This document shows, piece after piece, positions 9,407 to 16,394 of a stretch of 29,671 nucleotides of DNA. Each line of letters starts with the position of its first letter. Position 1 is the first letter of the stretch. The notes under the pieces are model-generated. The model saw only the letters and a list, made by a program, of their open reading frames with translations. It was not told the origin of the DNA and searched no databases. The translations under genes were made by a program, and so were the position numbers. The DNA comes from an uncultured Clostridia bacterium (GTDB lineage Bacteria > Bacillota > Clostridia > TANB77 > CAG-508): assembly GCA_948777935.1 (NCBI GenBank), contig CAQDYY010000012.1, forward strand, positions 1-29,671, written 5' to 3'.

Positions 9407-10139
9407 ATGGAAATTTTTGATAAAACTACTATGGCAAGAATTCATTCTATTGAGACTATGGGCACTGTAGATGGTCCAGGTATTCGCTTTGTTGTATTTT
9501 TTCAAGGCTGTCATCTTCGTTGTAAATATTGCCATAATCGTGATACTTGGGATACTTGTTTAGGACAAGTTATCTCTTTAAATGATTTAGTAGAAAAAAT
9601 AACTAATTATTCTAATTATTTTAAAGCTTCTAATGGAGGTGTTACTCTTTCTGGTGGCGAACCTTTATTACAACAAGATTTTGTAATTTCCTTATTAAAA
9701 GAATTAAAAAAGTTACATATTCATACTGCAATTGATACTTCACGGTATGGTAGATTTAACTGACAAAGTAAAAGAAATTATAGACCTATGCGACTTATTT
9801 TTATTAGATATTAAACATATTAATTCTACTAAATGTAAAGAATTAGTAGGTGTACCTAATGAAAAAGAATTAGCTTTTGCAAAATACTTAAGTAGTATAA
9901 ATAAACCTATGTGGATTAGGCAAGTAATTATTCCTTCTATTACAGATAATGAAGATGATTTAATAGAATTAAAAAACTTTATTTCTTCTTTAAATAATGT
10001 TCAAAAAGTTGAACTTTTAAAATATCATGATATGGGAAAATTTAAGTGGGATAACTTAGGTTATAAATATGAATTAGAAAACATCCCCCCTGCAACTGAT
10101 GATGATATAAAAAGAGTTAAAGAACTTTTAGAAATATAA
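9407..10139 (+). CDS. pflA: Pyruvate formate-lyase activating enzyme, interrupted by a CGG +1 frameshift
   Basis: Radical SAM enzyme that installs the glycyl radical on PflB. The C-x3-C-x2-C iron-sulfur motif is at residues 35-42 (GCHLRCKYCHN), followed by the GGVTLSGGEPLLQ block. The zero frame runs to AIDTS, meets CGG at codon 113 (9743-9745) and stops soon after. Skipping the C gives GMVDLTDKVKEII, DLFLLDIKH and the rest of a normal PflA, ending at TAA 10137-10139; total about 243 aa, the expected size. There are no other defects, so the gene looks functional if a +1 shift occurs. It is paired with pflB upstream. Confidence 0.9.
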
Positions 10140-10142
10140 TAA

Positions 10143-10188
10143 GGGCACAGTAATAATCTGTCTTACAGGTATTACTGTACCTTTTACA
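10143..10188 (+). repeat. Diverged REP-like copy R3, possible two-way terminator
   Basis: It starts GGGCACAG and ends in CCTTTTACA like the REP family, but the middle is changed so that ACAGTAATA pairs with TATTACTGT and CTGT with ACAG inside. It lies between the converging pflA and permease genes, where a two-way terminator is expected. Confidence 0.6.
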
Positions 10189-10196
10189 TTTTCTTT

Positions 10197-11045
10197 CTAA
10201 AATCTAATTCCTATAAGTTCTAATATTATTCCTGAAATTACTCCTATAACGTATAATAGCCCTATAATTTTTGCATTTTCTTTTGCATTTTTGTTTACTT
10301 TACAAAGTATCAATATTCCTACTCCTGCACCAACTAGTAAACCTGCAAGCATACATGATACACTAATTACATTAGATAAATATAGTTTTGTTAATAGTAC
10401 AGATGATGCACAATTTGGAATAAGCCCAATTATTCCAGAGATTATTGGTCCTAATATTGGTTTATTTAATATTAAGTTAGATAGGTTGTCCTCTCCAATA
10501 AAATAGATAACAGTGTTTAAAATAAATGATATTATAAAAATGTATATAAATACACTTATTGTATGTTTTAAAGAAGATTTTATAACGCCTTCTTCTTCAC
10601 AATGACAATGCTCATGTTCGCAAACTTCTGCAATTTTGTTTTCTTGTTTTTGTTTTTTTCTTAATATTAAATCAATTACAAAACCTGCTATTATTCCTAC
10701 AATTAGCTTTATTCCTAATATTTTTAATATAACATCTATTGGTGCTGCTTCTGATAATAAAATAGGAAGCATTTCATCTGATGTTGATAGAAATATTGCA
10801 ATTAGTGTTCCTAATGTTATAATTCTTCCTGCATATAAATTGGCTGCCATTGCTGAAAATCCACATTGTGGAAATATTCCTAATATTCCTCCTAAAAATG
10901 GGCCAAACTTTCCAGACTCTTTAATAATATTCTGTGTTTTATCTGTTGTTTTGTGTTCAATATATTCCATTACAAGATATGCCACAAGTAGAAATGGCAA
11001 TAACTTAATACTATCTTTTAATGTATCTAATAATACTTCTAACAT
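10197..11045 (-). CDS. ArsP_2-type putative heavy-metal exporter permease
   Basis: 282 aa polytopic membrane protein. It has two homologous halves: GPFLGGILGIFPQCG near residue 48 and GPIISGIIGLIPNCA near residue 198 each begin a paired membrane unit. The central loop (about residues 130-155) is basic and then Cys/His-rich (CEHEHCHCEEE), a likely metal-binding segment. This architecture matches the putative 10-TM metal exporter family annotated as arsenic efflux or manganese transport (PF11449-like). The actual substrate cannot be read from the sequence. It converges on pflA and stands alone. Confidence 0.7.
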   Translation of the reverse strand: MLEVLLDTLKDSIKLLPFLLVAYLVMEYIEHKTTDKTQNIIKESGKFGPFLGGILGIFPQCGFSAMAANLYAGRIITLGTLIAIFLSTSDEMLPILLSEAAPIDVILKILGIKLIVGIIAGFVIDLILRKKQKQENKIAEVCEHEHCHCEEEGVIKSSLKHTISVFIYIFIISFILNTVIYFIGEDNLSNLILNKPILGPIISGIIGLIPNCASSVLLTKLYLSNVISVSCMLAGLLVGAGVGILILCKVNKNAKENAKIIGLLYVIGVISGIILELIGIRF

Positions 11046-11104
11046 ATTTGCTCCTATAAAAATTAATATTTCATATCATAACATATTTTTTATTAAATAG
11101 CAAG

Positions 11105-11128
11105 AAAAAAAGGCCCGAAGGCCTTTTT
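11105..11128 (-). terminator. Terminator of the 115-aa gene
   Basis: AAAAAGGCC pairs with GGCCTTTTT around a short CGAA loop, with T-runs on both strands, just after the stop at 11132. It separates this gene from the permease. Confidence 0.85.
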
Positions 11129-11131
11129 CCC

Positions 11132-11479
11132 TTAAAGAAGTGCACAGTCCACCTTATATAAGGTATGAGGATGGTATTTGTTTGCTAATTCTTCAATGCT
11201 GTCAATCAAAGTGTCTACTGCAATCTTGCCGACTTCTGTGGTTATTTTTACTTTCCTATCTTTATCGGCCTTCTGCAGTACTTTGCCATCACTAATGGCT
11301 TCCAAGAAAATCTCAAGCTTGGTATGTTTTCCGCTCGCGTCTTCAATTTTTTTGTAGCTGTCAACTAAATCTTCTATGATATAGCTGTCCTCTAAAGACA
11401 CATCGGGAATACATACATTACATGCTACCCTACCTATTTCCTTGTTTACAATCTTGAGTATAACGCCATTACTATACAT
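11132..11479 (-). CDS. Unknown 115-aa protein with atypical codon use
   Basis: I do not recognise this protein. It is soluble, mixed alpha/beta by appearance, acidic in the middle (SLEDSYIIEDLVDSYKK), with an LEIFLEAISDGKVLQ segment and a C-terminal SIEELANKYHPHTLYKVDC. There are three Cys and no membrane segment. It uses GC-richer codons than its neighbours (for example GTC GGC, GCG AGC), which suggests later acquisition or different expression. It has its own promoter (11549-11577), a leader hairpin, an AGGAGG site and its own terminator, so it is a stand-alone, probably well-expressed unit. Confidence 0.7.
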   Translation of the reverse strand: MYSNGVILKIVNKEIGRVACNVCIPDVSLEDSYIIEDLVDSYKKIEDASGKHTKLEIFLEAISDGKVLQKADKDRKVKITTEVGKIAVDTLIDSIEELANKYHPHTLYKVDCALL

Positions 11480-11511
11480 CTCTTATTCCTCCTATTATAA
11501 AAATGGCTGTG

Positions 11512-11528
11512 AGGCTCTTTATGAGCCT
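11512..11528 (-). other. Leader hairpin of the 115-aa gene
   Basis: AGGCTC pairs with GAGCCT in the 5' leader, between the promoter and the ribosome binding site. It has no T-run, so it is more likely an mRNA-stabilising or regulatory hairpin than a terminator. Confidence 0.45.
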
Positions 11529-11548
11529 AGTTACTTAGTTACGTTTAT

Positions 11549-11577
11549 ATTATAGCATATTTATGTTTATATATCAA
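11549..11577 (-). promoter_or_regulatory. SigA-type promoter for the 115-aa gene
   Basis: Minus strand: TTGATA, 17 bp, TATAAT. The implied start is about 65 bp upstream of the ATG. Confidence 0.75.
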
Positions 11578-11637
11578 CGTTTTTACTTGTTTTTATTGTG
11601 AATTTAATGTGAATTTTTGCCTGCTAGACTATTTTAT

Positions 11638-12504
11638 CTATTCTTCTACTATTTTCTTTATTTTTTCTAAATTATTGACAACATGGTTATATCCATATTG
11701 ATAACAGCTATCTAGTTTTTCTACATCTAATAACCCTACTTTATCTGTATAAACACTTAAAACTAAATCACTCATTTCTAAGCTTTCTTCTGATATTTTA
11801 CTGCCCATAATATCTATAGTTTTCATTACTATATCCATAATGTTACTTTCCTTATCAACTGGGTCAGCATCAAACTTTACTGCAATTACTTTATCTGCTC
11901 CTTGTTTTTTCACTTCATTAACAGGAGTATTATCTAATAGACCTCCATCTAAAAAAACATGCTCTCCAAATTCACAAGGTGCAAAGACTGCTGGAAAGCT
12001 ACTACTTGCTCTTACTGCTTTTCCAACTGTAATATCTGTTATATATTGTGATGTGTCCTCTACATTATTTGGAATATAGTTTGTAAAAATATATTCTTTT
12101 GAATTTGTAATATCAACACTTGATATTACAAGTGGCATCTTAATTTGGCTTATTTTTCTAATACCTTTTTTATATGCTATTTTGTTATAAATAGTTTCCA
12201 AACTTTTTCCATCTTTTAATCCTTGTAAAGTATTCTTTTTATTCATCATAAAATTTCCTATTCCAGATATAATAGGTGTTCCACTTATATATGCAAGTTC
12301 TCCTGCATATCTTTTAAATAATATGTATATATAATATGGAGAATATCCTATAGCATATAAACTTGCAATCATACTACCAGCACTTGTTCCACCTATAATG
12401 TCTGGCTTTATATTATTATCTTCTAATGCTTTTAATACTCCTGCATGCGCAATACCACGAATTCCTCCTCCAGATAAAGCAATTCCTAGTTTCAAATTTC
12501 TCAC
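11638..12504 (-). CDS. Patatin-like phospholipase (RssA-type)
   Basis: 288 aa patatin-family serine hydrolase. The oxyanion motif SGGGIRGIAHAG is at residues 11-22, the nucleophile elbow GGTSAGS has Ser41, and the catalytic Asp186 is in DGGLLDNTPV, together forming the Ser-Asp dyad. Such proteins hydrolyse acyl chains of membrane lipids; the physiological substrate is not predictable. There is no signal peptide, so it is cytoplasmic or peripheral. AGAGGTGAG precedes the ATG. It is divergent from the small gene at 12658, sharing an upstream region with an inverted repeat at 12544-12567. Confidence 0.92.
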   Translation of the reverse strand: MRNLKLGIALSGGGIRGIAHAGVLKALEDNNIKPDIIGGTSAGSMIASLYAIGYSPYYIYILFKRYAGELAYISGTPIISGIGNFMMNKKNTLQGLKDGKSLETIYNKIAYKKGIRKISQIKMPLVISSVDITNSKEYIFTNYIPNNVEDTSQYITDITVGKAVRASSSFPAVFAPCEFGEHVFLDGGLLDNTPVNEVKKQGADKVIAVKFDADPVDKESNIMDIVMKTIDIMGSKISEESLEMSDLVLSVYTDKVGLLDVEKLDSCYQYGYNHVVNNLEKIKKIVEE

Positions 12505-12561
12505 CTCTTTTAAAAGTATTTACTAATTATACTATGTTTAAACATGCAAACTGTGTAAAAT

Positions 12562-12590
12562 TTGCATTATGACTATTTTTATGTTATAAT
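12562..12590 (+). promoter_or_regulatory. SigA-type promoter of the 36-aa gene
   Basis: TTGCAT, 17 bp, TATAAT. The -35 overlaps the right arm of an inverted repeat (ATGCAAA 12544-12550 with TTTGCAT 12561-12567). The leader is about 60 nt. Confidence 0.8.
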
Positions 12591-12657
12591 ATATTTAGAT
12601 TAGCCCATACGGGTGTGTTGTGCTAGTAATAGCATTATTAATACATGGAGGTATTCT

Positions 12658-12768
12658 ATGAACACAGAAGAAAAAGCTAAAATACGTATTTCGTTAATAG
12701 AAGTCGGATTTACAGAAGAACAGGCAGAGGTTACTCTTAAATGTATATTCGATGAGGATGATGATTAG
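12658..12768 (+). CDS. Unknown 36-aa acidic small protein
   Basis: A very short gene supported by its setting rather than by homology. It has an ideal promoter 68 bp upstream, a GGAGG seven bases before the ATG and a strong terminator directly after the stop. The product starts MNTEEKAKIRISLIEVG, contains FTEEQAEVTLKCI and ends in FDEDDD. The TEEQAEV stretch resembles a short helical, UBA-like segment, but that is too little to name a function. It has no membrane segment. All Arg/Gly codons are ordinary; the one cgg trinucleotide here is out of frame. Confidence 0.6.
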   Translation: MNTEEKAKIRISLIEVGFTEEQAEVTLKCIFDEDDD

Positions 12769-12769
12769 C

Positions 12770-12803
12770 AAAAGCCGTAGTTAACCATACTACGGCTTTT
12801 TTT
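12770..12803 (+). terminator. Terminator of the 36-aa gene
   Basis: AAAGCCGTAG pairs with CTACGGCTTT, followed by a T-run. The T-run abuts the -35 of the next promoter. Confidence 0.9.
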
Positions 12804-12830
12804 GCATATTTATTTAATTTATGTTATAAT
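12802..12830 (+). promoter_or_regulatory. SigA-type promoter of the 53-aa gene
   Basis: TTGCAT, 17 bp, TATAAT, with the same ATG-T spacer end as the promoter at 12562, so the two small genes may be co-regulated. Confidence 0.75.
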
Positions 12831-12861
12831 AAATATGAATTATTTATATTGAGGTGCTTTT

Positions 12862-13023
12862 ATGATAAAATTTGACGAACGGAATAATATTATTTACTCT
12901 AGTAATCTTCGAAAAATCCTCTTTGATTTAATTGAGGAAAATAATTATGATGATGAAGTTAAAGAATTAGAAATTCCAAGAAAGCCATTTATTTATAAAA
13001 GGATATCTCACCTAAGAAAATAG
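12862..13023 (+). CDS. Unknown 53-aa protein carrying the only apparent in-frame CGG
   Basis: Small basic/acidic protein starting MIKFDERNNIIYSS, with LRKILFDLIEENNY in the middle and a basic end (KPFIYKRISHLRK). GAGGTG before the ATG, a good promoter and a terminator overlapping the stop support a real transcript. Codon 7 is CGG (12880-12882), the only CGG in the window that would have to be read as Arg. If CGG causes a +1 shift here as elsewhere, the product would be a 22-aa peptide continuing GIILFTLVIFEK. The start could also lie elsewhere. Function unknown. Confidence 0.5.
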   Translation: MIKFDERNNIIYSSNLRKILFDLIEENNYDDEVKELEIPRKPFIYKRISHLRK

Positions 13024-13044
13024 GAGCCTTTATGGCTCCTTTGG
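13022..13044 (+). terminator. Terminator of the 53-aa gene
   Basis: AGGAGCC pairs with GGCTCCT, followed by TT. It is also close to the rpsR stop on the other strand (13056). Confidence 0.7.
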
Positions 13045-13055
13045 TTATGTATATC

Positions 13056-13343
13056 TTAAATTTCTGTATATGGTAACATTGCAATGTGTCTACATCTTTT
13101 TATTGCTATTGTAATATCTCTTTGATGTTTTGCACATGCTCCTGTTGCTCTTCTTGGTAATATTTTACCTTTTTCATTAATAAATTTCTTTAATTGGTCT
13201 GGATTTTTATAATCTAATACAAAGTTTTTGTCTGCACATAGTGGACATACTTTTTTTCTCATTTTCCTAAACTTTGGATTATAATCTTCATCACCATTAT
13301 TCATTCTATTATTATTTCTTCTATTATTTTTCTTGTCTGCCAT
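13056..13343 (-). CDS. rpsR: Small-subunit ribosomal protein bS18
   Basis: 95 aa. It binds the platform of the 30S subunit with bS6. The Asn/Arg-rich N-terminus is followed by a zinc-type set: CPLC at residues 33-36, then GACAKHQR with Cys70 and His73, the metal-binding version of bS18. KRCRHIAMLPYTE near the end is conserved. It is the last gene of the rpsF-ssb-rpsR operon, 26 bp after ssb, the usual order. Confidence 0.96.
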   Translation of the reverse strand: MADKKNNRRNNNRMNNGDEDYNPKFRKMRKKVCPLCADKNFVLDYKNPDQLKKFINEKGKILPRRATGACAKHQRDITIAIKRCRHIAMLPYTEI

Positions 13344-13369
13344 TTTATTTCCCCCTCTCTCGCATATTT

Positions 13370-13789
13370 TTAGAATGGTAGATCATCATTTGAAGAAATT
13401 TCAAATTCTGGGCTTTGGCTTGCAGCACTTCCAAATGTATTTTCAAAACTTGCTCCAGCTTCTGCTTCTCTTTTGCTATCTGCAAAATATGCTTCTTCTG
13501 CAACTACTTCTGTTACATAATGTTTCTGTCCTTGCTCGTCATCCCATGTTCTTGTTTGAATTCTTCCAATAACTCCTACTTGTTGTCCTTTTTTAAAATA
13601 TTTACTACAAAACTCTCCTAGTTTGCTCCATGCAACTATATTAATAAAATCTGCTTGTCTTTCTTCTCCTTGTCTTACAAATCTTCTATTAACTGCAAGT
13701 GAAAAACTTGCTACTAGTGTATTATTTGTTTGTGTATATCTTACTTCTGGATCTCTTGTTAATCTTCCCATTAAAATTACTTTGTTCAT
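13370..13789 (-). CDS. ssb: Single-stranded DNA-binding protein
   Basis: 139 aa. The OB-fold starts MNKVILMGRLTRDPEVRYT, with FINIVAWSKLGEFCSKYFKKGQQVGVIGRIQTR; the C-terminal acidic tip is SSNDDLPF, the protein-docking tail. It is short for the family because the linker is brief. It lies between rpsF and rpsR as in most Firmicutes, and AAGGTAAGG serves as ribosome binding site. Confidence 0.96.
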   Translation of the reverse strand: MNKVILMGRLTRDPEVRYTQTNNTLVASFSLAVNRRFVRQGEERQADFINIVAWSKLGEFCSKYFKKGQQVGVIGRIQTRTWDDEQGQKHYVTEVVAEEAYFADSKREAEAGASFENTFGSAASQSPEFEISSNDDLPF

Positions 13790-13848
13790 ATTTTTTACCT
13801 TACCTTTCTTTTATTAAAGGTTCCTATAATACAATATTTTTTGTTTCA

Positions 13849-14133
13849 TTAGTTTTCTTTTCTTACAACGATAAATTTTATAACTTCGTCTGTAATTCTG
13901 TAGTTTCTTTCTAATTCTGCTATTAGCTCTGGTTTTGCTTCAAAATTAAATAAAACATAATATCCTTCTTTGTTCTTTTTAACTTCATATGCTAATTTTT
14001 TCTTTCCCATTTCTTCTACAGATTCTAATTTTCCATCAGTATTAATCAAGTCTGTGAATCTTTGAATAAGTCCTTTTATTCCTTCTTCTTCTAAACTTGG
14101 ATTAATAATGATAACACTTTCGTATTTATTCAT
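13849..14133 (-). CDS. rpsF: Small-subunit ribosomal protein bS6
   Basis: 94 aa. Residues MNKYESVIIINPSLEEE begin the ferredoxin-like fold; KKLAYEVKKNKEGYYVLFNFEA and NYRITDEVIKFIVVR are typical. A longer frame begins at 14217, but the ATG at 14133 is preceded by a perfect GGAGGTG and matches the family start. It is the first gene of the operon, with a strong promoter at 14227-14255. Confidence 0.96.
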   Translation of the reverse strand: MNKYESVIIINPSLEEEGIKGLIQRFTDLINTDGKLESVEEMGKKKLAYEVKKNKEGYYVLFNFEAKPELIAELERNYRITDEVIKFIVVRKEN

Positions 14134-14192
14134 TATTTCACCTCCTTTTGGCTTATAACCCATACTCCTATATGGTCTCTTTGTATGAGTAA

Positions 14193-14226
14193 GGAAAAAA
14201 GCAATGCTTTTTTTCAAACATTGCTT
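14193..14226 (-). terminator. Hairpin with T-run at the start of the rpsF leader
   Basis: On the minus strand GCAATG pairs with CATTGC around an A-rich loop and is followed by TTTTTTCC. It can terminate transcripts of the upstream 14272-15660 gene, yet it also sits at about +1 of the rpsF promoter. Confidence 0.65.
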
Positions 14227-14255
14227 ATTTTATCATAAATACATACATTTGTCAA
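14227..14255 (-). promoter_or_regulatory. SigA-type promoter of rpsF-ssb-rpsR
   Basis: Minus strand: TTGACA, 17 bp, TAAAAT. The implied start falls at the hairpin at 14193-14226. Confidence 0.85.
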
Positions 14256-14271
14256 ACGAATTTTGGAGGTA

Positions 14272-15660
14272 CTATTCCACTGGTATAAATACTGTAATTC
14301 TAAATCCATTTCCTATAGCTCGATAAGTGTTATTGTTATAATTACGTAAAGCTGCAGGCGTTGCAATCTTACCATTTGCTAATCCACTTGCGTAATATCC
14401 TCCTCGGTTTGCTGCTATTCCTGTATTTCCATAGTAATATTCTGTTGTCCATTCATATACATTGCCTGCCATATCATATATATTATTTATACTATGGTAT
14501 CCTGTTTTTGATAACTTTCCTGTTCCTCCTACTTCTTGTTTATAGTTTCCTCCTGTTCCACTTGTAATCCATCCTTTGTTTTCTTCTTTTGAATCTATAA
14601 AGTTTAATGCTGTATCCCATGCATAACTACTACAAAGCTTGCTAATTACACCATCTGTTTCTTTATTATAAAAACTTTCCGCTTTTTCCTTAGCTTCTAT
14701 TTGAGAAATATAATTATATACATTTTTATCTTTTTTAATTACTACTTCATCTTCTACATTTCCTATATCATCAGCTGTTCTTGCTTCATTTCTCTCTATA
14801 CCTGCTTCATACCTACCTATATAATATCCTCCATATTTTTCCACACTCTTCTTTTCCTCTTCTAAAATGGCCTCTACAAAAGCATAATCCATATTACTTT
14901 TCCTACCTATTATATAACTATTAGTTCCTTCGTCTAAATCTCCTTGTACTTGAGAATATGTCCAATTATCATCTGCAAAAGCTGTTCTACTATATCCACT
15001 TTTAATCCATGTTACTGGAACCCATACAAATTCATTTTCCTTTTGGTCTTTTACTACTAATCCATCTATAATTTTGTTTTCACCTTGTTTTAAAGATACT
15101 CTAAAACCCTTTGGGATAATAGCCTTTTTTCCTTCCTCATCTATATATTCTTTTGTATTTTCGTAAATATCTGACCACTCTGGGAGTTCTACTTTTGTGT
15201 TTTCAAATGGTTGTGTATAATATATTTTGTCATCAAATTTTATTCCTTTTACATAGTATATGCCATGACTTTTCTCATTTATAACATATAAGTCTATAAG
15301 ACTATTAGAATGGCTTGTTTTATAAGTTTCATAGTCTTTTCCATAAGTTAAATTTAAGCTTTCAAGTGCCTCTAAATCTATTACATAATAATTATCATTA
15401 TCATTTGGATTAATTTCTTTTATACTATTTGTATTTTCATAATTTGTTTGTATTATTGGAAGAGTACGATGTGATACATAATACAAATTTACCTTGTCTC
15501 TTAATTTTGTAATATCACTATACATGTTGTTTATTCTTCTTATATCACTTCCTGTAGAAATATTATAAATTAATATGCTTGTAATAATCATCATAATTAC
15601 AATAGCAATAACAAGTGTTGCTAAAGTAATTCCTTTTTGATTGTTTTTAAAATTTATCAT
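14272..15660 (-). CDS. Prepilin-like protein fused to an FGE/C-type-lectin-like domain
   Basis: 462 aa. The N-terminus NNQKGITLATLVIAIVIMM is a type IV prepilin signal with cleavage expected after the Gly at residue 10, although the usual Glu at position 5 is Thr. The hydrophobic stalk ends near residue 32 and a pilin-like helix follows. From about residue 190 to the end lies a sulfatase-modifying-factor (FGE) fold, with EFVWVPVTW, GGYYIGRYEAG, YDMAGNVYEWTTE and GFRI near the end. In this setting the fold is probably a surface ligand-binding module rather than an enzyme. No pilus assembly genes are in the window. It is a single gene with a terminator downstream. Confidence 0.8.
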   Translation of the reverse strand: MINFKNNQKGITLATLVIAIVIMMIITSILIYNISTGSDIRRINNMYSDITKLRDKVNLYYVSHRTLPIIQTNYENTNSIKEINPNDNDNYYVIDLEALESLNLTYGKDYETYKTSHSNSLIDLYVINEKSHGIYYVKGIKFDDKIYYTQPFENTKVELPEWSDIYENTKEYIDEEGKKAIIPKGFRVSLKQGENKIIDGLVVKDQKENEFVWVPVTWIKSGYSRTAFADDNWTYSQVQGDLDEGTNSYIIGRKSNMDYAFVEAILEEEKKSVEKYGGYYIGRYEAGIERNEARTADDIGNVEDEVVIKKDKNVYNYISQIEAKEKAESFYNKETDGVISKLCSSYAWDTALNFIDSKEENKGWITSGTGGNYKQEVGGTGKLSKTGYHSINNIYDMAGNVYEWTTEYYYGNTGIAANRGGYYASGLANGKIATPAALRNYNNNTYRAIGNGFRITVFIPVE

Positions 15661-15742
15661 TTGATTTCCTTAATAAGTATAATATTATACTTTCCTTTCT
15701 TCATTTTTCTTACGTATATCTTACTATTAAATGCATTTTATT

Positions 15743-16378
15743 TCAACCATTTTCCATAATTTTATAAATTCTCTTTTTTAAATTATATCTTTTGTTTTCT
15801 ATAAATATCATACACCATAAATATGCTACTATAAATAAAATAGCTATGTTCTTATAGTAATAAATTGCAATGCTTGAAGTAAATGTTAGTAGTATCATAC
15901 TAACATTTGATATGTAATTTGTAAGTTCTATTGCTCTTTTTCTTCCTTTCATAATATGAATTACTTCTTTTAGCACTCTTCCTCCATCTAATGGATATAT
16001 TGGCAATAAATTAAATATTGCAATTAATAGATTTGAATAAATTATTTCTTGATAAAGTATTGTTTCTATGTTTTTATTAAAGATTATAGTAATAAACATA
16101 ATCATAATATTTGTTATTGGACCTGCAAGTGCAATCCATATTTTTTTTATTTGCAATTTTTCTTTTATATTTTTACTATAAATTTCGAATTCAATACTTA
16201 ACCCCATTGGCATGATTTTTAAGGATTTTGGTTTTAAACCTAAAATTATACCACATAGTAAATGCCCCATTTCATGGCAAAATGCAAAAAGCATTAGTAA
16301 AACATATATGTGTATTTGTTTTGTAAAGTAAAAAATAATTGCAAATAAGAATATTTTCAAGTTTATTTTTATATTCAT
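15743..16378 (-). CDS. spoIVFB: SpoIVFB-type M50 intramembrane metalloprotease
   Basis: 211 aa. It is a site-2-type protease that in sporulating bacteria cleaves pro-sigma-K in the mother cell. The zinc motif HEMGH is at residues 35-39 in the first membrane segment, and the third ligand is in YPLDGGRV (Asp131) near the fourth segment. Length and membrane layout fit SpoIVFB. It follows spoIVFA by 16 bp, the classic pair. It ends in TGA, one of only two TGA stops used by clear genes here. Confidence 0.9.
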   Translation of the reverse strand: MNIKINLKIFLFAIIFYFTKQIHIYVLLMLFAFCHEMGHLLCGIILGLKPKSLKIMPMGLSIEFEIYSKNIKEKLQIKKIWIALAGPITNIMIMFITIIFNKNIETILYQEIIYSNLLIAIFNLLPIYPLDGGRVLKEVIHIMKGRKRAIELTNYISNVSMILLTFTSSIAIYYYKNIAILFIVAYLWCMIFIENKRYNLKKRIYKIMENG

Positions 16379-16394
16379 CTATTCCCTCCAAATA

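Noticed and set aside
14272..15660. Diversity-generating retroelement target
   Set aside because: The FGE/lectin fold fits, but no reverse transcriptase, template repeat or accessory gene is in the window.
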